A DNA stretch of 64,000 nucleotides from Bolinopsis microptera (lineage: Eukaryota; Ctenophora; Tentaculata; Lobata; Bolinopsidae), in NCBI RefSeq assembly GCF_026151205.1, contig NC_087079.1, forward strand, positions 17,170,945 through 17,234,944, written 5' to 3'. Position numbers and translations under genes: made by a program. Positions 57,901 through 64,000 of the stretch are shown in pieces. The notes below the pieces were generated by a model. It did no database searches. It was not told where the DNA came from and saw only the letters and a program-made list of their open reading frames with translations. How positions within the stretch are numbered: position 1 is the first letter of the stretch; every line of letters begins with the position of its first letter.

Positions 57901-60900
57901 TGGTATTGTTGGTATTGGTATTGGTATTGTTTTCTACATATTATCATGAAACGGATCGTTTGTTTTAATTTTTCGAATTACATATGTACTAGAAAAACCC
58001 GTGGTCACAGGAAGGAAGCTAATAGTATTCTTTGATAGCCAGTTTTAAACGCTTCAAAACATATCCATTACAACCAAAGATACAGCTGATTAAAATATTG
58101 CTCGCACTAAACAGAACGTAATATCAACAAAACCGATAAAAATGCCGTTCTAACAATCTTTGCACGTGCACGTGCGTGTAACAACCCTCGTTACCATGGT
58201 TACTATGCAACCTTTTGCTTTTTACCTAATTTGCACGTGGGCGGCCGGCGGTCGTACATTATACATTACTAGCAGGAACCGGTATAACCCTAAAATGGTG
58301 TCAAGACTCAAGAGACTAAAATAATTATTACCTATTTAATTCGCGTTTTTGGGCTCTAAAACTCCTATTTCTTGGCCTATTTTTATTTTTTCATGCTGAT
58401 TTGGAGGCCATTAAAGCATTTGACCCAGTTTCAAAAAATAATGCAATAACGGGCTATATAACATGGATCTCGACTTCCACCTAAGATATGCAGGTCAAGA
58501 ATGGGCTAGCTAACATAGCCCACAAAGTAATTACACTATTTTGGTCTTCACTCCTTTTTAAAAGCAGGGTGATATGGGCCAGGTTACTTGGCCCAACTTA
58601 TTTCCAATAGACTGATTTGGTCTACCCATTTATAGAACATTCTGTGGGATAGGTAAGCTAACGTAGACCAAAAAATGAAGAAATGGGATAGTTTTTTCCG
58701 TTTATCTCAAAACTACCAAAAACTTCTTAGCCCATTCTTGCATGTGCAGGTTCATATACTTGTGGCTGTAAGGTTTACTGGTTTGATGAATAAGTAAATA
58801 GATAATACCGTTTAAATTCGGCAATATTTCATACTCATTATATTTATACATAAGTGCGGTTTTCCATTTTCCAAGTGTTATAATATTATATCCGTTGTGA
58901 TCTTCTTAGCCTGGATTCTGGAATGAAATAAGAAATTTGGCCATGCGTCATCGTCATTTTCCCGCAGCAGATTCAAAAGCATACGTTTCATTGAAAATGT
59001 CACAATTTAGCTTTGAATATTGTACTATGCGTGTAGAAGACATGAGTATAGTTCATTTTTTGCTTTCAATATCCTACACAGATAAAAGTTAAGTTAATAT
59101 TCTGTAACAATGAACTTTAATCTCAAGCGGTTCCACATATCATGATATAAAGGAATACAAGGAATACAAGGAATACAAATTTAAAATCTTAAGCTACAAT
59201 AGTAACTGTTAAGATAATAACAATATCATAAGATTTGAATTTATTATATTAATATAACTTAAACTAAAGTGAAAAATAAAGATTTTGACAAAAAATATTT
59301 TGTTTAAAGTGTACTGATCAGAGCATGAAGCGGATGTCGAGAAAACGGACGTAATTCTATTAAAATTTTCTGCGTATTGAAAGAAACCTGAAACAGATTA
59401 AATTTAAGAAATAGATTAAATTACCTTCCTTGTATGGAGATGTGACTCCACATGAGATAAGTCCGGGTAGGAAACCGGAAGTGCCCATCCAGCAAAGTCC
59501 ACCATTTTGCCACCTTTTTCTAGGTGGAAATCATACAGAGATGTCTTCTTCAGCTGAAACAATCCTTATAATGCACCGTCAAGTCGCTGTGTGTATTTGT
59601 ATATGTATATACCGTGAAGTCGCTGTGTGTATTTGTAAATGTTTATATCCTTATAATGCACCGTGAAGTCGCTGTGTGTATTTGTATATGTTTATATCCT
59701 TATAATGCACCGTGAAGTCGCTGTGTGTATTTGTAAATGTTTATATCCTTATAATGCACCGTCAAGTCTCTGTGTGTATTTGTATATGTTTATATCCTTA
59801 TAATGCACCGTCAAGTCGCTGTGTGTATTTGTATATGTTTATATCCTTATAATGCACCGTCAAGTCGCTGTGTGTATTTGTAAATGTTTATATCCTTATA
59901 ATGCACCGTCAAGTCGCTGTGTGTATTTGTAAATGTTTATATCCTTATAATGCACCGTGAAGTCGCTGTGTGTATTTGTATATGTTTATATCCTTATAAT
60001 GCACCGTCAAGTCGCTGTGTGTATTTGTAAATGTTTATATCCTTATAATGCACCGTCAAGTCGCTGTGTGTATTTGTAAATGTTTATATCCTTATAATGC
60101 ACCGTCAAGTCGCTGTGTGTATTTGTATATGTTTATATCCTTATAATGCACCGTCAAGTCGCTGTGTGTATTTGTAAATGTTTATACCGTCAAGTCGCTG
60201 TGTGTATTTGTAAATGTTTATATCCTTATAATGCACCGTCAAGTCTCTGTGTGTATTTGTAAATGTTTATATCCTTATAATGCACCGTCAAGTCTCTGTG
60301 TGTATTTGTAAATGTTTATATCCTTATAATGCACCGTCAAGTCGCTGTGTGTATTTGTATATGTTTATACCGTCAAGTCGCTGTGTGTATTGGTATATGT
60401 TTATATCCTTATAATGCACCGTGAAGTCGCTGTGTGTATTTGTAAATGTTTATATCCTTATAATGCACCGTGAAGTCGCTGTGTGTATTTGTAAATGTTT
60501 ATATCCTTATAATGCACCGTCAAGTCGCTGTGTGTATTTGTAAATGTTTATATCCTTATAATGCACCGTCAAGTCGCTGTGTGTATTTGTATATGTTTAT
60601 ATCCTTATAATGCACCGTCAAGTCGCTGTGTGTATTTGTAAATGTTTATACCGTCAAGTCGCTGTGTGTATTTGTAAATGTTTATATCCTCATAATGCAC
60701 CGTCAAGTCGCTGTGTGTATTTGTAAATGTTTATATCCTTATAATGCACCGTCAAGTCGCTGTGTGTATTTGTATATGTTTATACCGTCAAGTCGCTGTG
60801 TGTATTTGTAAATGTTTATATCCTTATAATGCACCGTCAAGTCGCTGTGTGTATTTGTATATATTTATATCCTTATAATGCACCGTGAAGTCGCTGTGTG

Positions 60901-63772
60901 TATTTGTATATGTTTATATCCTTATAATGCACCGTGAAGTCGCTGTGTGTATTTGTAAATGTTTATATCCTTATAATGCACCGTCAAGTCGCTGTGTGTA
61001 TTTGTATATGTTTATATCCTTATAATGCACCGTGAAGTCGCTGTGTGTATTTGTATATGTTTATATCCTTATAATGCACCGTCAAGTCGCTGTGTGTATT
61101 TGTAAATGTTTATATCCTTATAATGCACCGTCAAGTCGCTGTGTGTATTTGTATATGTTTATACCGTGAAGTCGCTGTGTGTATTTGTAAATGTTTATAT
61201 CCTTATAATGCACCGTCAAGTCGCTGTGTGTATTTGTATATGTTTATATCCTTATAATGCACCGTGAAGTCGCTGTGTGTATTTGTAAATGTTTATATCC
61301 TTATAATGCACCGTCAAGTCGCTATGTGTATTTGTAAATGTTTATATCCTTATAATGCACCGTGAAGTCGCTGTGTGTATTGGTAAATGTTTATATCCTC
61401 ATAATGCACCGTGAAGTCGCTGTGTGTATTTGTATATGTTTATATCCTTATAATGCACCGTGAAGTCGCTGTGTGTATTTGTATATGTTTATATCCGCTT
61501 TGAACTTTATGGAGTGCACGAAAAGAGGAATATTCAAGCCCCGGCTGGGTGGTTGAATTTGTTTGTTGTCTCAATAAAAGCGGACTTTTCTTTTCAAAGC
61601 GAGACTATTTTTATAGTCCGTAGGAAGGACACACTGCTAGCATGTCCGACCTGTTTTGCTGCGCGCGTGGGACACTAAAACGCGCGCGTAACGTGGGAAA
61701 ATTGTGCACTACCCTACAAAAGTTTCACAAAAACAAGTAATCCCGGTAGATGCAGTAGATGAATCCATAAATTTGGAACATGGGCACATCGAAGTATTGG
61801 CTGTATTAATTATTTGAGTGCTGGGAAGCCTCAATTCGGTTTTCAAAGATGGATTTAGTTATAAGCTAGGCCTTAAGAGCCATCAAAAGTCGCATAAAAT
61901 TACACAGGTTTGAGGTTCATGGAATGAACGGAAATGAACGAAAATTAACAATCTCCTAAAAGTGCTCAGAATGGTTCAAATGGTTCCAAAAATCTAGATA
62001 CTCAGGAGGATTATTGAGAAAAAATTGGACCACCCTTACACCGGTTCTAGACATGCAGTGATTCCCAAACTTGGTTTGATTGGTCCAAGGACCAATATTA
62101 ACTCTTTCCGACCAATTTTGAACCAAATATTAATTTTCGTTCATTTCCGTTCATTCCATGAAACTGGGTCATTTTGTGCGACTTTCGATGCCCCCTATAC
62201 CTAGCTTGCAACTATCATTTACAATTATTTTTGGCACCATTCATGGCTTATTAGGGCAAATAAATTCCACTTTTGTTCCCATGTTCCAGTTTTGTTCATC
62301 GGATTCATCAACTCAGTAATCCCTGGAATGTGGATTAGTGATTACTCCCTTAGTGATGTTAGGCCCCTATCTCCCTATTTAAGCTTCTCTGAGAATACAG
62401 TTTATAACATGATAATTTCTTATGATCACTAGGGTATCTTCTCAGGTTTCTACTTTTTTCAAGAAAATTCCCGCATGTTCATGAAATGAACCTAATGAAC
62501 AAACTTTACTGTGTGCCAGAACTGTCTCTTAATAAAGTTAAGACGACCAAAACACCAGAGTCATAGGATGTTTTTGAAATGACTGGTCGGAATATTGATT
62601 GTACAGCAAATCGGGGACATCAATTTTGCCGCAAACTTGCACTGGGAGGTATGTATATAATCATATCTCAGAATGAAAAAAATTGATATAATGTTTAAAA
62701 AATTAACATTTACGTGAAATGCCAAGATGTCCACTAACCATTTGAAATCTGTCTGTATCGATTTAAGAAGTAGTTCTAAAAAGCTTGAGTCCTCTAGTAT
62801 GTAGTAACATATTTAAACAGCCCAACAGCATTGTTACAAGGATCAGCTAGACTTATTGCACAAGAAAAAACTATAAAATCAATTTCACTTTCTAATACGC
62901 AGGGTTCGATATTAGAAGAGTGAAAACTACACTCTACAACTTTGGGGCAAACATTTGTCACACGAATCCCACAGTATTCGTAAAATTGAATGAAGGGTTG
63001 TCATGCCCAATGTGTCGAACTTCGAGATTGGGGACGGGTTCTATAAACAAACAAACAAAGAAACGCATAATGAATATATTAAGCTTCATGTCGCTAAAAA
63101 ACGGTTTATTATGTTATAATATTACAGTGATGGGAAGCATAATTTGATAATTAGTAACATTTTACTAGGTATTTGTACCTAGCATTATAATCTATCTTTA
63201 TTTATTAGTGCAGTGTGTAATATATCAATAAACCTTCCCATGAATCCGATATGATACTTTTGTAGTGTTTTCTGGTGGTTTATTGTTAATCGTTGTGTGG
63301 TAAATATCATATCCTATGATTACTATATGATATAATTAAAGTTTTAATATTTTCTGAATAGACTTGTTTTTGAGATGATTTAGTAGTTTGTTGCTGGATA
63401 TTTTCACCTCACCCTTTAGAACCGCTCTGTCATGGTTAGTACCTGACACTTGTGTCAGTTGCTAACCATATGGGTGGTATACAAGCACATTATTTCATTT
63501 CATAGTTTAATTTATCAATTTTTGTAGAAATGTTTACGATAACGTGTTATGATGTTTTAGGTATAATTATCTGATTTGATTCATATAGTTCTGCATCAAC
63601 TTTTAATTCAGTTTAAATTGATTAAAATTGGCATAGTTTATTGTTGCGAATACCCCCCCCCCTACCAATATAATGTTGACTACTGACTTACCTCTTCGAT
63701 GGATGAAAAGTTTCTTCTCAGGAGAATATGTCGACTGCTTCGCAGAGAATTTCGGCTCAGTAACCCAAACAT
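42723..63772 (-). CDS. AMT: Aminomethyltransferase, mitochondrial (glycine cleavage system T protein), 9 exons
   Basis: Transfers the methylene group of the aminomethyl lipoyl arm of H protein to tetrahydrofolate and releases ammonia, in the mitochondrial matrix. Exons joined in order: 63772-63692, 59553-59425, 55190-55106, 54166-54003, 52500-52419, 49699-49557, 49309-49126, 45118-44957, 42904-42723. All phases match and the sum is 1212 bp, 403 residues plus stop, the length I recall for human AMT. Residues 1-24 are Arg/Ser/Leu-rich without acids, a typical matrix presequence. Conserved blocks visible: [37 protein letters not shown] (the catalytic Asp position, residues 124-125), [52 protein letters not shown]. 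No frame break is seen, so the gene looks functional. Introns hold six arrays and several transposons. The family assignment is firm; alternative acceptors exist at exons 4, 7 and 9. Confidence 0.95.
42899..43608. repeat. 25-bp minisatellite containing the AMT exon 9 acceptor
   Basis: About 28 near-identical copies. On the minus strand each unit holds a pyrimidine-poor CTTATACAG followed by the start of exon 9 (the real exon starts GTGAAGTGAC; most units have GTCACGTGAC, a perfect palindrome with an E-box core). The first two or three copies next to the exon keep the exon-like variant, suggesting growth away from the junction. The unit length is not a multiple of three. Confidence 0.95.
43609..44956. 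other. AMT intron 8, remainder
   Basis: No gene. A ~170-bp unit repeats loosely three times (CCCTTGCTCCGCAAGCCCTG near 44006, CCCTTGCTCTGCAAGCTCTG near 44186, TCTTGCAAGCCCTGTTTC near 44350). Confidence 0.55.
44957..45118 (-). CDS. AMT: AMT exon 8
   Basis: Two bases plus 53 codons plus one base (residues 290-343). Encodes [15 protein letters not shown] and [20 protein letters not shown]. The donor G|GTTTGT is weak but is the only one that keeps the phase of exon 9. Confidence 0.9.
45119..46069. other. AMT intron 7, distal part
   Basis: No gene recognised. A cluster of GCGGGCTG motifs lies at 45690-45800. Confidence 0.45.
46070..46338. repeat. Dispersed repeat, target of the foldback element
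   Basis: Matches 53690-53935 (AAATATGGGCATAT, TTTTGTCC/TTTTGACCAAACTGGATG, AATGTAGGTTTTTTCC). In that second copy the sequence runs on without the foldback insertion, which defines the insertion point. Confidence 0.85.
46348..49069. mobile_element. Foldback DNA transposon with 9-bp TSD, Mutator-like
   Basis: Ends AAGGGGACATACACC and GGTGTATGTCCCCTT, flanked by AATATACTT (46339-46347 and 49070-49078). The arms, about 700 bp each, are inverted copies meeting near 48360-48400. Arm A is split by a reverse transcriptase segment (46505-47826). Long inverted arms and a 9-bp duplication suit Mutator-like elements; no transposase is seen. Lies in AMT intron 7. Confidence 0.9.
46440..47810 (+). pseudogene. 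LINE reverse transcriptase inside the foldback arm
   Basis: 456-codon open frame. The first ~22 residues come from the foldback arm; real RT sequence starts at [22 protein letters not shown] motifs: [72 protein letters not shown]. Between GDTLA and IVIDY about four residues usual in these proteins are missing, so the active site is probably damaged though the frame is open. Endonuclease and both ends of the LINE are absent. Probably RTE- or Jockey-type. Confidence 0.85.
49126..49309 (-). CDS. AMT: AMT exon 7
   Basis: 61 codons plus one base (residues 229-289). Starts [15 protein letters not shown] and contains [16 protein letters not shown] and [12 protein letters not shown]. The first 42 bases of the exon with its acceptor are present two more times upstream (63-bp unit), each copy with a good acceptor and an open frame. 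Confidence 0.94.
49269..49440. repeat. Three 63-bp copies of the AMT intron 6 / exon 7 junction
   Basis: Copies start near 49268, 49331 and 49394. Each carries 42 bases of exon 7 and about 21 bases of intron with its own acceptor (TTTTGCAG, TTTACCAG, TTTTCCAG on the minus strand). Since 63 is a multiple of three and no copy has a stop, the reading frame runs through all three. Confidence 0.95.
49557..49699 (-). CDS. AMT: AMT exon 6
   Basis: Two bases plus 47 codons (residues 181-228). Begins [11 protein letters not shown] and ends [15 protein letters not shown], donor GAG|GTAAGT. A poly-C tract (read on the minus strand) lies about 28 bp upstream of its acceptor and is flanked by short direct repeats. 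Confidence 0.94.
49722..49757. other. Poly-G insertion with 7-bp direct repeats
   Basis: TCAGTTG (49722-49728), about 19 G, CCC, then TCAGTTG (49751-49757). On the minus strand it is a G3C19 tract in front of the AMT exon 6 acceptor. Confidence 0.75.
49858..50878. other. AMT intron 5, unassigned part
   Basis: Short ORFs without recognisable domains; small tandem GTGTACAGTGT motifs near 50430-50475. Confidence 0.4.
50879..50942. repeat. Two ~34-bp tandem copies
   Basis: CATCAAAACGTGTTACGTCG is present twice, directly before the LINE fragment. Confidence 0.85.
50942..51283 (+). pseudogene. LINE reverse transcriptase C-terminal fragment
   Basis: Open frame [52 protein letters not shown]: the conserved end of LINE ORF2 proteins in marine invertebrates. 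Only the last ~110 residues remain. Confidence 0.8.
51340..51850. repeat. Dispersed repeat with poly-G, copy 2
   Basis: Matches 26717-27110; here the G run near 51363 is longer than the GAGGGGTGGG at the same position in copy 1, so the homopolymer expanded in place. Confidence 0.85.
52419..52500 (-). CDS. AMT: AMT exon 5
   Basis: Acceptor GTTGTTCAG before 52500; donor G|GTGAGG after 52419. 27 codons plus one base, encoding [10 protein letters not shown] through HSLIAVQ; it aligns with the weakly conserved strand that ends LALQG in human AMT. Phases match exons 4 and 6. Confidence 0.85.
52617..53612. repeat. 16-bp minisatellite in AMT intron 4
   Basis: About 60 units of ACATGGTTAAGTTGTG, with periodic short units where the spacer is dropped (ACATGGTTATG). 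It lies about 115 bp upstream of exon 5. Confidence 0.95.
53690..53935. repeat. Dispersed repeat, uninterrupted copy
   Basis: Same family as 46070-46338, continuing through ATATACTTTAATATACTTTA, the site that is split by the foldback element in the other copy. Confidence 0.85.
54003..54166 (-). CDS. AMT: AMT exon 4
   Basis: Two bases plus 54 codons (residues 99-153), donor AGT|GTAAGT. Contains [16 protein letters not shown], with the Asp expected to be catalytic, and [12 protein letters not shown]. The acceptor and first part of the exon are duplicated in the intron (see 54107-54247), so a second acceptor 69 bp upstream could be used in frame. Confidence 0.93.
54107..54247. repeat. Two 69-bp copies of the AMT intron 3 / exon 4 junction
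   Basis: The second copy (near 54179-54247) repeats the first with one substitution and includes the acceptor TATTTCAG. The frame stays open across both, so use of the distal acceptor would insert 23 residues. Confidence 0.93.
54302..55081. repeat. 26-bp minisatellite in AMT intron 3
   Basis: About 30 almost identical units containing AGCCGGCTAGCTACAAACG; the core GCCGGCTAGC is partly palindromic. Very low divergence implies recent expansion or homogenisation. It ends about 23 bp from the exon 3 donor. Confidence 0.95.
55106..55190 (-). CDS. AMT: AMT exon 3
   Basis: Acceptor CTCTCTCAG before 55190 and donor G|GTAAAT after 55106; 28 codons plus one base (phase 1). Contains [10 protein letters not shown], the conserved folate-side motif. 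A 26-bp array ends only about 23 bp beyond the donor. Confidence 0.93.
55551..56530 (-). pseudogene. LINE reverse transcriptase C-terminal half
   Basis: 249-codon open frame (56510-55761): [99 protein letters not shown]1/L2-type C-terminus with thumb-like region. The 3' end is an AATAGTAATAATAAAT tail. It split an older dispersed repeat and lies in AMT intron 2. Confidence 0.88.
56650..57250. other. AMT intron 2, unassigned part
   Basis: AT-rich. AAAATTTTAAAAATCGC is duplicated near 57010-57045. No gene. Confidence 0.45.
57250..57880 (-). pseudogene. LINE endonuclease domain fossil
   Basis: Minus-strand pieces: [71 protein letters not shown](L/F)NTN, SVVDY and SDH are signature positions of the endonuclease/phosphatase fold of non-LTR retrotransposons. 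Frames are broken and a C-rich tract follows at 57285-57350. A poly-C insertion separates the last two motifs. Confidence 0.8.
57522..57565. other. Poly-C insertion with 9-bp direct repeats in the LINE fossil
   Basis: CTTGGAATG (57522-57530), one G, about 25 C, then CTTGGAATG (57557-57565). Removing one repeat and the tract rejoins the reading frame across the LINE endonuclease, so the tract is an insertion and not part of the LINE. Confidence 0.88.
58267..58437. repeat. ~270-bp dispersed repeat, truncated copy 4
   Basis: Same start as the other copies, with an internal deletion after TTCGCGTTTTT and loss of the 3' part. Confidence 0.88.
58438..59424. other. AMT intron 2, proximal part
   Basis: AT-rich, no gene. 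GCCCATTCTTGCATGTGCAG near 58729 is roughly inverted relative to ATGCAGGTCAAGAATGGGC near 58488, a weak foldback. Confidence 0.45.
59425..59553 (-). CDS. AMT: AMT exon 2
   Basis: Acceptor TTTCAG ends at 59554; donor AAG|GTAATT follows 59425. 43 codons in phase 0 (residues 28-70). Contains [17 protein letters not shown] and HLHTRK, the N-terminal signature of T protein. A 49-bp minisatellite begins within a few bases of the acceptor on the intron side. Confidence 0.93.
59558..61495. repeat. 49-bp minisatellite in AMT intron 1
   Basis: About 40 units containing CACCGTCAAGTCGCTGTGTG. Some units are 36 bp, lacking TCCTTATAATGCA. C/G and T/A variants at two positions alternate along the array. The array abuts the exon 2 acceptor but the exon itself is not part of the unit. 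Confidence 0.95.
61745..62340. repeat. Dispersed repeat cluster in AMT intron 1, same family as 19430-21620
   Basis: Shares long stretches with the cluster in RENBP intron 3, for example GGAACATGGGCACATCG and CAGTGATTCCCAAACTTGG, in both orientations, giving a foldback arrangement. Confidence 0.75.
62340..63691. other. AMT intron 1, remaining part
   Basis: AT-rich intron sequence with no gene, array or transposon that I can recognise. It ends in a short poly-C run at 63652-63662 close to the exon 1 donor. Confidence 0.5.
63692..63772 (-). CDS. AMT: AMT exon 1: start codon and mitochondrial presequence
   Basis: ATG at 63772; donor GAG|GTAAGT after 63692. It encodes 27 residues beginning [20 protein letters not shown], rich in Arg, Ser and Leu with no acidic residue until IEE at the end. 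It joins in phase 0 to exon 2 ([10 protein letters not shown]), matching the spacing between presequence and mature protein in other animals. An ORF in another frame also covers this stretch but does not fit the phase of exon 2. Confidence 0.85.
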
Positions 63773-64000
63773 TGCTAACAGATAGTAAACAGATAACGGA
63801 TCTGTGCAAAATAGTAATACTAACTCAAAATAATAATAATATGCTATCAATTAGTCCCTAGCGGGATGCGTACATGGTGAAATTAACAATTTACTTGAAC
63901 AGTTCAGCACCGCGCGCCAACAATTGTTTAATTCAGATTATCGCGCAAAATAACTTTGCGCAGGCAGAAACGTGGGCGATAACTGGGGGCGAGGGCACGT
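63773..64000 (-). promoter_or_regulatory. AMT: Upstream region of AMT (5' UTR and possible promoter)
   Basis: Sequence 5' of the AMT start codon. The distal part is richer in G+C and CpG than the window average (CGCGCGCC, CGCGCAAAATAACTTTGCGC), which would suit a TATA-less housekeeping promoter. No specific element is supported. Confidence 0.25.

Noticed and set aside
63603-63809. 68-codon minus-strand ORF MHRSVICLLSV
   Set aside because: Its frame does not match the phase of AMT exon 2; the correct frame starts at 63772 and gives the mitochondrial presequence.

Overview
This is a stretch of an animal nuclear genome, AT-rich and full of introns, tandem repeats and transposon debris. It has no bacterial features. 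Three conserved nuclear genes can be reconstructed exon by exon, all on the minus strand and with every splice phase checked. Retrotransposon types and short TTAGGG-like tracts suit an invertebrate metazoan, but I cannot name the species.

The minus-strand genes run head to tail. (1) AMT, the mitochondrial aminomethyltransferase (T protein) of the glycine cleavage system, has 9 exons between 63772 and 42723 and encodes 403 residues with a clear mitochondrial presequence. (2) CHRAC1, a small histone-fold protein, has 3 exons between 35277 and 31488 and encodes 130 residues. (3) A RENBP / N-acylglucosamine 2-epimerase homologue has 10 identified exons between 26225 and 10803, encoding 375 residues. 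The conserved C-terminal exon was not found and two expected catalytic residues are replaced. On the plus strand a two-exon multi-pass membrane protein (6558-9477, 225 residues, loosely GPCR-like) was reconstructed.

Region by region: 1-6550 holds repeats, a foldback element with poly-G and poly-C ends, and a small MITE. 6558-9477 is the membrane-protein gene, with a 24-bp array in its intron. 9600-26225 is RENBP; its introns carry several arrays, an 8-bp-TSD transposon with a second one nested inside, and a complex inverted array. 26225-31487 is repeats. 31488-35277 is CHRAC1. 35600-41770 is decayed retroelements and foldbacks. 42723-63772 is AMT, with a foldback transposon carrying a reverse transcriptase in one intron, two other LINE fossils, and several large minisatellites.

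The most striking pattern is that many minisatellites were built from exon-intron junctions. The repeat unit contains the splice acceptor (or donor, or start codon) plus the first bases of the neighbouring exon. This holds for CHRAC1 exon 3, RENBP exons 1 and 8, and AMT exons 4, 7 and 9. The introns therefore hold dozens of decoy splice sites, and at two AMT exons the duplicated segment is a multiple of three and open, so an alternative acceptor would lengthen the protein in frame. A second pattern is short G/C homopolymer tracts flanked by 7-10 bp direct repeats, as if the tract had been inserted; one interrupts a LINE endonuclease and two lie beside splice sites of RENBP and AMT.
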